From the NCBI RefSeq assembly GCF_028858725.1, contig NC_084761.1, positions 27,682,501 to 27,746,500 on the forward strand: a stretch of DNA of 64,000 bases, read 5' to 3'. Source of the DNA: Colius striatus. Taxonomy: Eukaryota > Chordata > Aves > Coliiformes > Coliidae. The position numbers and the translations under genes were made by a program. The notes below the pieces were generated by a model. It did no database searches, had not been told where the DNA came from, and saw only the letters and a list, made by a program, of their open reading frames with translations. Numbering within the stretch: the first letter of the stretch is position 1; each line of letters begins with the position of its first letter. Positions 30,101 to 39,045 of this stretch are shown piece after piece.

Positions 30101-30533
30101 ATTGAAGCTTGTAGCCTGGAAACCTGGGACTACTGCAAAAACACTAGTAGCATAGAAATAGGTCTTGAAAACCTGAAGGTGTTTTTCATACAGAGCCTTG
30201 AGAAAACTGTACGGAGAATAACTTACTTTAAATATCTGATTTATCACTAAAAGCTAGATAACGCCAAAGAAATTTGCTAGCTGTCTTACACAGCAGTTGT
30301 TTATAACATCTTATAGAAACCTCAGAGTACAACCTGAACATATCAGAGGGGAGAAAGCTAACAGCTACAGTTATGTTTGTTAATGGGGGATTCTTTGTCC
30401 TTGTTTTTGTTTTTTTTTCAGGAGACTCATTGAACATCCAAAACCTCAGGAGTGTTATGTCTGTTTTCATGACTCGGTCACAGAAGCTGCTGTTGAACTG
30501 GCCTTTAAACTGTCCTTCGGCTTAGCTACATAG
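3017..30533 (+). CDS. INTU: INTU, inturned planar cell polarity protein (3' 14 coding exons)
   Basis: INTU is a CPLANE subunit that works with FUZ and WDPCP at the basal body; with FUZ it is reported to act as a Rab23 exchange factor, and it is needed for ciliogenesis, Hedgehog signalling and planar polarity (family knowledge). Fourteen exons with GT-AG borders join in one frame: 3017-3102, 8897-9100, 13445-13563, 16098-16187, 16765-16842, 17635-17824, 22435-22488, 23874-23936, 24980-25201, 25758-26180, 26697-26794, 27390-27579, 28320-28474 and 30422-30533. The order is: PDZ C-terminal half ([12 protein letters not shown]), linker, a longin-like segment (ILYQYP, then [20 protein letters not shown]), central helical region, Ser/Thr-rich low-complexity stretch, and a conserved C-terminal domain ending [20 protein letters not shown]. 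About 694 residues are visible; the human protein is about 942, so roughly 250 N-terminal residues lie upstream. No frameshift or premature stop was seen. Synteny with HSPA4L supports the call. Confidence 0.95.
5998..6250. repeat. Possible ancient interspersed repeat fragment
   Basis: A stretch near 6008-6035 (CTGGGTCAGACCAACAG) and another near 6125-6160 (AGCTTCAAGCAGTCAGTAGT) look like diverged pieces of an old amniote interspersed repeat seen widely in reptile and bird genomes. The family name is not certain from memory, and the two blocks may not belong to one element. Confidence 0.3.
6356..6482. repeat. A+T low-complexity block with internal repeats
   Basis: About 127 bases almost entirely A and T inside an INTU intron. 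The unit AAAATTTATAAATAATT occurs twice with small changes (near 6384 and 6420), and TTATATGTAAT recurs near 6451 and 6473, facing its own complement ATTACATTTTATAT. It is probably a decayed simple repeat able to form weak hairpins. Confidence 0.7.
8897..9100 (+). CDS. INTU: INTU exon, end of PDZ and linker
   Basis: Acceptor taatag, donor gtatgt, 68 codons, phase 0 at both ends. It starts VKLTFET (last PDZ strand), passes through a Gln/Lys-rich linker, then [20 protein letters not shown], and ends in a hydrophobic strand [14 protein letters not shown] that opens the longin-like region. Confidence 0.94.
9101..13444 (+). other. INTU: INTU intron, 4.3 kb
   Basis: No coding exon, RNA gene or large repeat recognised. 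There are short homopolymer A and T runs and one small TATATATA tract near 12274. Confidence 0.75.
13445..13563 (+). CDS. INTU: INTU exon, longin-like segment
   Basis: Acceptor ttcacag, donor gtaaaa. It reads [20 protein letters not shown] and then [18 protein letters not shown]. The ILYQYP strand followed by a LKxxRGxFLTLSDxLE helix resembles longin folds of FUZ- and HPS1-type trafficking proteins. It ends with two bases of a Ser codon. Confidence 0.94.
13564..16097 (+). other. INTU: INTU intron, 2.5 kb
   Basis: Nothing recognised apart from intron sequence; the small open frame at 15774-15968 has no similarity or splice support. Confidence 0.75.
16098..16187 (+). CDS. INTU: INTU exon
   Basis: Acceptor tttctag, donor gtgagt, phases 2 to 2. 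It reads [20 protein letters not shown], an amphipathic beta-hairpin pattern continuing the longin-like region. Confidence 0.92.
16765..16842 (+). CDS. INTU: INTU exon
   Basis: Acceptor ttatag, donor gtgagt. It starts VPLSQ and contains [20 protein letters not shown], a long helix. The 577-base intron before it (16188-16764) holds nothing recognised. Confidence 0.93.
16843..17634 (+). other. INTU: INTU intron, 0.8 kb
   Basis: Plain intron sequence; no repeat or RNA gene recognised. Confidence 0.75.
17635..17824 (+). CDS. INTU: INTU exon, 64 codons
   Basis: Acceptor gttcag, donor gtagtg; joins in frame to the previous exon with a split Asp codon and ends in phase 0. It contains [19 protein letters not shown] and [17 protein letters not shown]. 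Confidence 0.94.
18161..18211. repeat. Two short simple repeats, (TTTG)n and (TTG)n
   Basis: Four TTTG units at about 18161-18179 and five TTG units at about 18195-18211, separated by a short unique spacer. Confidence 0.85.
18557..19779 (+). mobile_element. CR1 LINE, 5'-truncated and internally deleted, with a long open RT frame
   Basis: The open frame 18554-19708 (384 codons) encodes the CR1 ORF2 reverse transcriptase: [39 protein letters not shown] (motif A with its catalytic Asp) and [18 protein letters not shown] (motif B). The frame then jumps near 19579-19585 straight into the conserved CR1 3' part (CTGTGAGGGTGAGGGAGCCC, then GGTTTGGACTAGACGATCTT). Motif C (the xADD strand) and the thumb are missing, and the endonuclease domain is absent through 5' truncation, so the copy is dead. 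It lies in the same direction as INTU, inside an intron. Confidence 0.95.
19783..19806 (+). repeat. Poly-T run of 24
   Basis: An uninterrupted run of 24 T directly follows the CR1 3' end. CR1 normally ends in short octamer repeats, so this tract is either a separate simple repeat or an expansion at the insertion site. Confidence 0.9.
22435..22488 (+). CDS. INTU: INTU micro-exon, 18 codons
   Basis: Acceptor atttcag, donor gtaaac, phase 0 at both ends. It reads [18 protein letters not shown], an acidic helix. It is too short to stand out as an open frame and was placed by reading phase and splice sites between its neighbours. Confidence 0.9.
22489..23873 (+). other. INTU: INTU intron, 1.4 kb
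   Basis: No feature recognised apart from the splice borders and the polypyrimidine tract before 23874. Confidence 0.75.
23874..23936 (+). CDS. INTU: INTU exon, 21 codons
   Basis: Acceptor ctccag, donor gtagta, phase 0 at both ends. It reads [20 protein letters not shown]. Confidence 0.92.
23937..24979 (+). other. INTU: INTU intron, 1.0 kb
   Basis: No repeat or RNA gene recognised. Confidence 0.75.
24980..25201 (+). CDS. INTU: INTU exon, 74 codons
   Basis: Acceptor attaag, donor gtgagt, phase 0 at both ends. It reads [20 protein letters not shown] at the start and ends [10 protein letters not shown]. The GYLxxNHL followed by a hydrophobic helix resembles the second longin-type segment of the FUZ/INTU family (inference). 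Confidence 0.94.
25202..25757 (+). other. INTU: INTU intron, 0.55 kb
   Basis: Plain intron sequence; nothing recognised. Confidence 0.75.
25758..26180 (+). CDS. INTU: INTU exon, 141 codons with Ser/Thr-rich tail
   Basis: Acceptor tttacag, donor gtctga, phase 0 at both ends. The first half is folded-looking ([20 protein letters not shown], then [15 protein letters not shown]); the second half is Ser/Thr/Pro-rich and probably disordered ([20 protein letters not shown]). The donor is weaker than its neighbours. Retaining the next intron would add one Val and then stop. Confidence 0.94.
26181..26696 (+). other. INTU: INTU intron, 0.5 kb
   Basis: Plain intron sequence; nothing recognised. Confidence 0.75.
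26697..26794 (+). CDS. INTU: INTU exon
   Basis: Acceptor tttcag, donor gtaaga; ends with two bases of a Lys codon. It reads [20 protein letters not shown]. Confidence 0.93.
26795..27389 (+). other. INTU: INTU intron, 0.6 kb
   Basis: Plain intron sequence; nothing recognised. Confidence 0.75.
27390..27579 (+). CDS. INTU: INTU exon, C-terminal domain
   Basis: Acceptor ttttaag, donor gtatgg; restores phase 0 at its end. It contains [20 protein letters not shown], then [20 protein letters not shown] and a Cys/Arg-rich helix ending RKE. The pattern is typical of the conserved INTU C-terminal block. Confidence 0.94.
27580..28319 (+). other. INTU: INTU intron, 0.7 kb
   Basis: Plain intron sequence; nothing recognised. 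Confidence 0.75.
28320..28474 (+). CDS. INTU: INTU exon, C-terminal domain
   Basis: Acceptor tttacag, donor gtgagt; ends with two bases of a Gly codon. It contains [14 protein letters not shown] strand [20 protein letters not shown] and ends LNYWVVG. Confidence 0.94.
28475..30421 (+). other. INTU: INTU last intron, 1.9 kb, with a CR1 tip
   Basis: Contains a short sense CR1 3' end at about 29343-29412. The rest shows no recognised element. Confidence 0.8.
29343..29412 (+). mobile_element. CR1 3' terminal fragment
   Basis: AGTTGGTCTAGATGATCTCT, then AAAGGTCCCTTCCAACCCC and the diagnostic tail ATTCTATGGTTCTATGATT. About 70 bases survive, which fits the severe 5' truncation common for CR1. Confidence 0.93.
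30422..30533 (+). CDS. INTU: INTU last coding exon and stop
   Basis: Acceptor tttcag. It reads [20 protein letters not shown], then [16 protein letters not shown] and TAG at 30531-30533. The ECYVCFHDS block is strongly typical of the INTU C terminus. Confidence 0.95.
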
Positions 30534-31265
30534 CTGAGCTTCCTGAACACTGAGCCAGCCTGCGGGGTGTGATTATATCTTTAAAGTACTTCAATATAAA
30601 GAGGAATTAATTCAGTTAAGGTGCCCACCCATGGGCTGTCTTTGAAATGCATTTTGAAAAGAATAAATCTACCTTGTAGTATGACACAGGTAAATCTTCA
30701 GTGATGATTCTAATTTTCTTATCAATTGGATCCTTCAGAAGATTTCAGAGAATCAAAGCTCTTTTTTAAATTACTTATCCTGATCCTTATTATATGAAAA
30801 CATCACATCATTTATACATTCACCACTGTTCAGTGTGTAGTATGCAATGTAAAGTGATAAGCTGATATCCTCAAAGTACTCTCTGAATATCTGGAAACTG
30901 GTGATGACAGGAAAAAAAAAAAATTCCAGTTAATTACAGTTTTCACCTCTAAGGGCATGAAACATAATGAATATTTTCAATAATATTGTGTTAATCAAAA
31001 CAGAAAGAAATCTTTTAGCCAGTTCATGGCTCTTAGCCACATAAAACTAATAGCTTATCATTTTTGCTTATCATTTTGTAGTTTTGTTGATGTTTACTTG
31101 ACTTCATGAGTTTTAACTATAAATAGTACTTACATTCGTTAAAATGAAATTTTGAAGGCACAAAAGAAGATGGGGAGGGCAAGGGAGTGATGGTTTTAAC
31201 ACATATGCATGAACTCCAGCTTATTTTGTATTCTAATTTCATAATAAAAAATGTATATTTGTCAA
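30534..31265 (+). other. INTU: INTU 3' UTR with two candidate poly(A) signals
   Basis: AATAAA occurs at 30662-30667 and again at 31243-31248. The distal one is followed by a T/G-rich stretch (31285-31310) that could serve as a downstream element. The 3' end is inferred, not proven. Confidence 0.6.
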
Positions 31266-33782
31266 AGACCAGTAGAGGATTATTCTGTGATTTGATTTTT
31301 TTTACTTCACAATATTTGTTTAACTAAATCTTCCACAGTTTACAGCTTGATATTACAAAAGTTAGGTTGTATAAGGCAAGAGAAGGCAAGATGCTTGCAA
31401 AATCAGACCCGTTCTACAAAATTCAGCTTTCATACAAGATGTTACAATGTTTGTAATCTACAGATGCACTGTTTCTAAAGGTTTTTTTTAGTAAAATTTC
31501 ACTTTAAAATGTAGGATTTTGAGGAGTCTTTTTACTTCCTTATCTGTAACTCAAGTGATGCAAGATTTACTGTATTTTAAAAATAAGAATATGTAATAGT
31601 ATGGATGACCTCTGAATGGCACTTTTACAAGTCTAAAATAAGTAAGGTTTGAATATTAGATTTTGTAGATGGAAGGAATAGCAAGCAGTCTTTGCTACAC
31701 TGTTTTTAGCAACTTTTAACAGCTTTTAAAGAACCTATATGTGTGTTTCTGTGCACATAAGTGTGTATCTGTATGAAAAAGGGTAATTTTGAGGATGTTC
31801 TTCTCTTCTTTCAATCCTTTAAAGGCTGGCCTATATGGTGGAATTCTAAAAAAGAGGATATTTGATCGTTTTGAAAAAAAGGACAGCAAACTTTTATCTA
31901 GATCTTTGTTTAGTCAGATCTAGGCTACTCTGCTGCCAGTGTACTGGGATAAACACTGTTAACTCAGCTGGGCCAAACACACAGCTGAGTCAGTGCAGAA
32001 GAAACAGTGTGAAAACATAGATGTGTGTGGAGAAAAGAGGAACTGAAGGAAGGTGAGACTCATCAGTACTCGTCGGCTATTTAGACTGGATCGCTTCTTC
32101 ACAAGAAACTGTACTTCAAACAGAATCAAGGGAATCCAAGCATAGCACAGCTTTTACACTCAAAGCAGTGTAGTTCAGCAACAAAATGTTGCAAATTTTG
32201 CATTAATCATGTTGATACTACACCTAAGGAGATTTTTGTTGGTTATTTTGTTAGTCAAGTGAGCAGAGACTGTATTTCACAGATTTTTTTTTTAAGCACA
32301 CAGATTCATAGAATCATTTCAGCTGGAAGAGACCTTTAGGATCATCAAGTCTAGCCTTTGTCCCAGCACTGTCAACCACTAGACCTTTTCCCTGAGTAAA
32401 ACATCCAACTGTCTCTTAAACACCTCCAGGGAGGGGACTCCACCACCTCCCTGGGCATGCCTGACAACCCTTTCAGTAAAAAAATTCTTCCTAATATCCA
32501 GCCTGAACCTCCTTGTGCAACTTGAGGCCATTTCCTCTTGTTCTATTGGTTATCACTAGGAAGAGCAGACCAGCCTCCACCTGGCTACAGCTTCCTTTCA
32601 GGTAGTTGTAGAGAGCAATAAGGTCTCCCCTGAGCCTTCTTTTCCAGGCTAAACAGCCTCAGATCCCTCAGCTGTTCCTCACATGAAACATGCTCCAAAT
32701 CCTTCACTAGCTTGGTAGCCCACCTCTGCGTCCTCTCCAGCACCTCCATGTCCTTCTTGTAGAGAGGGGCCCAAAACTGGACACAGTATTTGAGGTGTGG
32801 CCTCATCAAAGCTGAGCACAGGGGAATGATTGCCTCCCTGCTCCTGCTGACAACACTGTTCCTGATCCAGGCCAGGATGCCATTGGCTTTCTTGGCCACC
32901 TGGGCACACTGCTGGCTCATGTTCAGTCGCTGCCAACCAACACTCCTAGGTCCCTCTCCGCCTGGCAACCTTCCAGCCACCCGTTCCCAAGCCTGTAGTG
33001 CTGCTGGGGGTTGTGGCCCAAGTGCAGGACCTTTAAATTATTACTTTAAAAAACTATTAGCAAAGCAATGTGCTGTACAACAAATCAATGGAAGTACCGG
33101 GGTTAAAATTGTGTCAAGGGAATGCAAGAAACAGAAGTTCACATCTTAAAACATCAACAATGCAAACATTTTGACTGAACAAATGTGGCATTTCGTGCCT
33201 TCATTAGTCATAAAGTTAATGGATGCAGAGAAGTTGAAGCAATTTTTTAAAATGCTGTCAGCAATCTAGAAGGAATTGATACTTCTGACCTGCAATGGAA
33301 TGAGTATAATTAACATGACTAAAATTCATTGTCACATGTAATGTTTATTAACTCATAATTCAATGTAATCAACAAGTAGCCTTTGTCACTTGGTTTTCTG
33401 TTCTCTAGTTCCACGTCAGGGGTGACAGGTCAGTTCCCACAGCTGAGAGAAGTTTCTGGAAACTGCCTGAGCAATCTGGAAAGCATACTGCCTTCAGCTC
33501 AGGGAGTGTGGCACTCCCCAGAAAGGATCCATGGAGTAGAAGCAAATGGGTGCAGTTTCTGGGCCCGTCCACCCTTCACAACCAGTAATGGTGGGGGATG
33601 GAGGCAGGTCAGCTCCTGAGTACCCTGAGACCATCAACTTTTAACTTTTGAGATGAAAGAAGCTAGTGAAGTGCCTGTGGGCCATGTGCTTTTGGTGAAG
33701 AACAGAAAATCACAGGGCAGGGGCTCAGGTGGTGCTGTACACCGTGGTGGCCCCACAGGGCACAGACACCTGCGACCCCACC
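31266..33782. other. Intergenic region INTU to SLC25A31 remnant
   Basis: About 2.5 kb with one CR1 (32304-33031, minus). No gene recognised. The open frame at 33383-33619 has no similarity I can name. Confidence 0.7.
32304..33031 (-). mobile_element. CR1 LINE fragment, ORF2 C terminus and 3' UTR
   Basis: On the + strand it begins with the reversed CR1 tail (GATTCATAGAATCATTTC) and runs backwards into ORF2. The minus-strand frame 32585-32980 reads [20 protein letters not shown] and [14 protein letters not shown], the end of the CR1 reverse transcriptase ORF. The 3' tail differs from the other copies here (TTTCAGCTGGAAGAGACCTT), so it is probably another CR1 subfamily. Confidence 0.92.
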
Positions 33783-33942
33783 TTCAGGAAGGACCTGCTG
33801 GCTGCAGCGGGCTGGCCACCATCTCCAAGATGGTAGTGGTGCCTGTTGAGAGGGTGAAGTTGTTGCTGCAGGTGCAGGCCTTGTCCAAGCAGATCCGAGT
33901 GGACCAGCCTGTACAAGGGCATGGTGGACCCCCAGGGAGCAA
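33783..33942 (+). pseudogene. SLC25A31: SLC25A31 pseudo-exon 1
   Basis: Three reading frames are needed to follow the carrier sequence: FRKDLLA (33783-33803), then ATISKMVVVPVERVKLLLQV with QALSKQI (33815-33895), then LYKGMVD (33909-33929), and PREQ in another frame (33931-33942). It corresponds to transmembrane helix 1 and the first matrix loop. The first carrier motif PxExxK survives as PVERVK, and the contact Lys after SK is kept. No GT donor follows PREQ. The block is more G+C-rich than the DNA around it. Confidence 0.92.
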
Positions 33943-35036
33943 AGGAGGGACCCTGGGCTGCTTCTCTGTCCCAGCACCTTGTCCTCTCACAAACCTTATA
34001 AAAGCTTGTAGAAAGGCCTTTGAAGTGACAGCAACGGAGCATCCTCTATGGGCAAAGGAGTACAGATACCTGTGAAGGAGGTAGTAAGGAGGGGATTACT
34101 GCTGGCTACATCTGGCAGGATTTTTTTTTTGCTTATTTGAGAGTTGCAAAATCCTGCCTGTTTGTATTTGTGGACAGCATTAGGACACCCTGAACATTTT
34201 CCTTTGATAGTTGTATAAAAGCAGCATTTTTTGGCATACTCATATTAACAGGCAGAAAACAAAGATCAAAATAATAAAATGTAGTGTTTTGTTTTCTTTG
34301 TCTTCAAGGAGACTTTGTCTTTAGCCGCAGCAACACAAGAAAAGGAAGTTATTTGAATGAAGAGCACAGCTATGCATTACAGCAATCACTATGTTGTCAC
34401 TGCTCAGCCAAGTCTTTTGTGGCCAGCCCAATGTCTCTGAACATCCTGACGTACTTTTTTTTTCTCATGATCCATTAAGTTTTGCTCCCACGCTACCTCC
34501 TCAGGCCCATTTATCTTCTCAGGCATTTATGTTAGTAACCAAAGGGATGTCGCATTTTTAGATTAAGAGTGTAATTACAAAAGCCCTACTGAGTTTCTGA
34601 TCCATGTATAAGCCATGGTCACATGGAGTCTGAGCACCCCCTATAGAAGCAAAAATGCATAGGCAGGCTACTTAGGAATTCTGTGAAATGTTTTCCTGTT
34701 TCCAGATTGCACTTTGTTTAGATATGCCTAGTCTTAGAAATATATTAAATACGGAAATGGAGAATCTTTACTTCTTTCTCAGCATTATGGATGTTTCTCT
34801 TGCAGTTTTAAATTTTTTTGCTAACACTGAATGCATACATCTGTTGGTAAGTGCCAGAATAGATCCAGATTTCCAACACCAAATGCCTAAAGAATAAAGG
34901 ACTTGAAAAGGAACATCCTTGGCCTTTGTTACAGGTCACACCAAAGTAGAAACACTGACAGGAATATTGTATAATATACTTGGTGTAGTATAAACTTTAG
35001 AAATGCTGTTTTAAAGATCTGGGTATTTTTCTGTAG
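33943..35036 (+). other. Former SLC25A31 intron 1
   Basis: About 1.1 kb without recognised elements. The open frames at 34284-34478 and 34688-34897 have no similarity. Confidence 0.7.
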
Positions 35037-35164
35037 GATTTTTCAGCTTTTTGTTTGGCAATTTGGCAAACATTATATGGTATTTCCTAACACAGGCTCT
35101 AAACTTTGCTTTTAAGGGCAAGTACAAACAGATTTTCATGTCCAAAGTGGATAAAGAAAAACAG
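35037..35164 (+). pseudogene. SLC25A31: SLC25A31 pseudo-exon 2, still open
   Basis: The acceptor ctgtag and an open frame are retained: [20 protein letters not shown], then [20 protein letters not shown] and KQ. It matches carrier helix 2 and the following loop. The helix signature RYFPTQ reads WYFLTQ, losing the Arg that contacts ADP/ATP in family structures (R79 in bovine ANT1) and the Pro. The exon ends exactly where a CR1 fragment starts. Confidence 0.95.
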
Positions 35165-35395
35165 GTGGAACACAAAAAGTTCCATTTAAACATATGGAAA
35201 AACTATTTTACTGTGAGGGTGAGAGAGCCCTGGCACAGGCTGCCCAGGGAGGGTGTGGAGTCTCCTCTGGAGGTTTTCAAAACCCCCTGGATGTGTTCCT
35301 GTGTGACCTGATCTAGATAGACCTGCTCCGGCAGGGGGGTTGGACTAGATGATCTCTAGGGGTCCCTTCCAAACGCTGACTTTCTGCGACTCCGT
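35165..35395 (+). mobile_element. CR1 3' fragment abutting SLC25A31 pseudo-exon 2
   Basis: It begins TGGAACACAAAAAGTTCC one or two bases after the exon 2 CAG, then CTGTGAGGGTGAGAGAGCCC and GGTTGGACTAGATGATCTCT, and decays near 35395. In frame it encodes the CR1 ORF2 C terminus ([20 protein letters not shown]), so the open frame 35051-35311 is a carrier-exon/CR1 fusion. Confidence 0.94.
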
Positions 35396-37741
35396 AAATA
35401 ACCTCTTGCATATTAGATCTCTTTCATAAACAAGCAATCTGCTCAAGCTATGCAATTCTTTCAGCATGGTTGATAATTGTGGTATATTGATAAGATTTTG
35501 TAATTTTATAACGGCATATTTTATAACAAGAGGAATGGTGAGCATGGCTTATATTCTGTAGCATATTGTTAAAGATAATGAAATCCAGGTTTTGATCTTT
35601 AATGATTCATAACTTTGTAAAGTGCGTGTAAATAACAGCTTATAACTGCAGTCAGAATTTTCTAGGTTTTGTTCCAGAGTTAACGGATGCAGCTGTTAAG
35701 GTGGATATTAAAAATCTTGGACTCAAACACTTATGTTTCTGCACCTCATCAAAAACTTCAGTTATATTCTCACAGTTAAGATTATATTAACCCATAGTCT
35801 CAAAACCCTTTATGCTTATAATTTCGCTCACGTAGAATTACAGCTGGGTTTATCATAATGTGTGGAGTTCTTGGATGTGTCCCTCAAGCAAGTCTCTTTT
35901 TTTCACATTATTTTCAGGACAAACATTAGTAAGCAAGCATCACAAAAAACTTAAGAGATAGTACATTGCATTTTGCTGCTGCAGATAAGCAATACTTTAT
36001 ACTGAAAAATTATTTATTACTACATGTAAAGCTAGATACATACTTAAGAGTAGTTAAAGCACTTCATGAACTTTGTTTTGTACAGTGCACCAAAAAAAGG
36101 AACAGTTTTAGGTTGTAACTCAAAAAGGCAAACTTGGACTATGCTGCCTTACTTTGCAGTTCTGTGTACTTGGGAAAAGTCCCTTAACTTGGTTGGATTC
36201 TTTAAAGACACAGAGAGAGGTCTACACTCACAAAATTCATTACAAGAAATCTTAGTCTTGGAATGTGAAATGTTTATACTGGCATTGACAAATTGTAATT
36301 GACAAATTACAGTTCTTAATTTTACATTTGTTTCATTCGAAAGTAGCTGGAAATCCTGCTTTGTGTCTGCCTCATTATCTGTTTCAGGATTTCTATGGTT
36401 AGGTTTTGATAATTTAAACAAAAATGAAATGTTCTGCACTTTCTCTTGTTGACATTTTTTCACTCCAGTGCCAGAAATTTTTCTTGTCACAGGCTTTTCT
36501 GGTGCTGCTGATCAGAAACTGTCAGTCATTAAAGTTTCGTTAATCTCCTTGTATTGCATGCAAATTCTTAAGCAGTCCTTTTTCAATTACAGTCGTTTTG
36601 TATGTAAAGACTTTAAAGTTGCTGTTTCCTTTCTTACAGTGGAAAAAGTAAAACACGTATGATGTAAGTAACACAGTGTTTATAGTTCTTCAAATCTCCT
36701 TTCCACCTCCTAGAAGTGTTTCCAGATGGCTTACATGTGTCTGAGCTTATGACTCAAATTTTAGACACATTCCATGAGTAGCACTTAGGAGTAATTTCTT
36801 TAGAAGTATATTTAGCAAAGTAGCATATTCCCTGTTGGAGCTTGGGGTCTTTGGATGTTTTCTTACCTGTTTTGTGCAGGACAGGAAATAGGGAAGCCAA
36901 TATGGTTACATGCATGAGTTTTTGTGTTGCTGAATTATTTTTAAAAATAAATCCTAAACACTTTAGATTGTGAAATGCAAAGGAACTTCTGTTAAAGATG
37001 ACAGGCTGTGTCTACATGCCAGACACTTAGTATTGAAGGTAATACTGGGGCAGTCAAGCATCTTCAGGTTGCAGCTGCTCCACAGCAACATTATCATGCT
37101 GGGGCAGGTTTCAAAGCCTTCTCTACAACTAATACAAGAGCAGTTAAGCTATGATGGACTCCATACTACTTACAGCTATGGTGTTGCTGTTACTGAACCA
37201 GCAAATAGAAAGTGAGCTGGAGTCCATCTACGTGGTCTGCATGTACTATACAAGAGGTGCATGTGATGCTGTTTAAGTCAGCAGAGCTCTGTCAAGTATC
37301 ACCACCTAAAAATGTTAAGCAAAATGTTTCTTCTACCGTGATTAGCTGCTTCTTCCTCAGTAAACAGTATGTGCCACAGTGCAGTGATTTTTGTTTGGCC
37401 AGCCCAACATCATTGAGAGTTGATGTGCAATTGTTGTGTCAGGGAGATCCACGGGTGGATTTTTATGGAGGACTGGATGATTATAGATGAGAATAATGTT
37501 ATCTTCTAGGTGAGCCTCCAGAGCACCATATAATTCAGAAGCTGAAAAAGAGCATAGCTTATAAATACTATTTTTAATGAATGTAAGGATAGACAGGAAT
37601 CTTTATGAGTAGAAATTCTGAAATACCCCATGTTAGACTGGTCTTACGCTTTGTGCTTTCAAATTTCATTTATTATTTACAATATTATGGTATTGTATTA
37701 GTGTTTTTTCAGAACTGCACACTGCAAATTTCGTGTTTCAG
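35396..37741 (+). other. Former SLC25A31 intron 2, remainder
   Basis: About 2.3 kb without recognised coding or repeat content; it ends with the acceptor gtttcag. Confidence 0.7.
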
Positions 37742-37860
37742 TTCTGGAAATGGTTTTTTGGAAAACGTGTTTTCTGGGGGAGCAGCAGGACCAACATCCA
37801 TGTGTGCAGCGTACCCATTAGACCTCGCACAAACTCATTTCACTGCCAATATTGGGAAAG
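37742..37860 (+). pseudogene. SLC25A31: SLC25A31 pseudo-exon 3
   Basis: The start reads FWKWF in one frame; an extra T in the run TGGTTTTTTGG (37754-37764) shifts the frame, after which it reads ENVFSGGAAGPTSMCAAYPL and DLAQTHFTANIGKG. SGGAAG and the second PxDxxR motif identify a mitochondrial carrier, but PLDFAR has become PLDLAQ, removing the positive residue of the matrix salt-bridge network. The acceptor and a gtagta donor remain. Confidence 0.95.
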
Positions 37861-39045
37861 GTAGTAAAATCTCTTAAAAGGCAGTTCCAGTTTTATCTGA
37901 TGTGCCTCAGGTTGTTTTTATTTACTTCATTTTAGAGGTAGACCAAAATGCAGCAGTATTAGAATTCTACTACTTAAAAATTTACCATTGCACAATTACA
38001 AACTGAAAAGCATTAAGAAATGTACAACGTTTGTCGAAAAGCGTGAAGGTGAGTGACGGGATTCTTTGTAAACTGTGCTACAGCATAGCTCTCAAAACTT
38101 TGCTTAATTTTTATATTCTATATGGAAAAGTTGAACTGAATTTTGCCAAGTTTGGATACCAGAAACCAGAGGAGTTTCTTTTTTGCTAACCTAGGGTTTT
38201 ATAGGGTGTCACTTCAAGAATAAATGACCACTTTTACTCTGTATAAAGAATATCAACTGAAGATTCTCAACAAAGATTTTGGGAAGTACATGTCTCTAGA
38301 TATATATTTTATTTGTTCAAACAGATAAAATTAATTTCACAAAAACACTGTGTGCAAGGCTTTGAGACAGAGAGAAATCTCTGCTTTAAGTGTTCTTGTT
38401 GGCTTTCCTGATTTACCCGCAATGGGACAAGGTAACACTAATTGCTGTCTGTGCTGTGCAGGGTTGTCCCAGGAACTGGCTGCTTGAGTCTACCTATTGC
38501 CTTCTGCACTCTACTTGTGCTGATTAATGTTTTCATGATACCTTCTATATAAGGAGGTGTACAGTTTGTAGCTCTTCCTTCATTTGTTGCCATGCTGTGG
38601 AGAATCCTAAGAGCACACAAACAATTTTTTTTCAGAGAGAGTGCAAGAGAATTCATACTTAAGCATTCAACTGAATGAAGACAAAATTGGAATGGTAGTT
38701 ATCTGCAAGTGTTTTACCAACTGATACCACTACGTGTTTGAATCACAGAATCATAGAATGGTAGGGATTGGAAGGGACCTTTAGAAACCATCTAGTCCAA
38801 CCCCCTCGCAGAAGCAGGTTCACCTAGATCAGGCCGCATAGGAACACATCCAACAGGTCAACTGTCTTTATCCATCCGTGTGTCTGAATTTCTTCTTCAT
38901 GCTTTGTTCATAAGTGGAGAAGACAATGATCTACAATATTTTTCACATGATTTTGACAATATGTTTCAGTCATGCAGAGTAGTTTGAACTAAAGAGAAGG
39001 GCTTCTGTAAAGCATAACAATATGCATAAATTTCTTCTATATTAG
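37861..39045 (+). other. Former SLC25A31 intron 3
   Basis: 1.2 kb carrying one minus-strand CR1 tip (38742-38860); nothing else recognised. Confidence 0.75.
38742..38860 (-). mobile_element. CR1 3' terminal fragment
   Basis: Reverse-complement CR1 tail: CACAGAATCATAGAATGGTA, then GGATTGGAAGGGACCTTTAG and CTAGTCCAACCCCCTCGCAG, ending near AGGTC. About 120 bases, lying in the former intron 3. Confidence 0.94.

Noticed and set aside
33653..34075. 140-codon open frame as a functional carrier gene
   Set aside because: Only its middle (ATISK to SKQI) is carrier sequence; the flanks continue in other frames, so it is an accident of frameshifts in SLC25A31 pseudo-exon 1.
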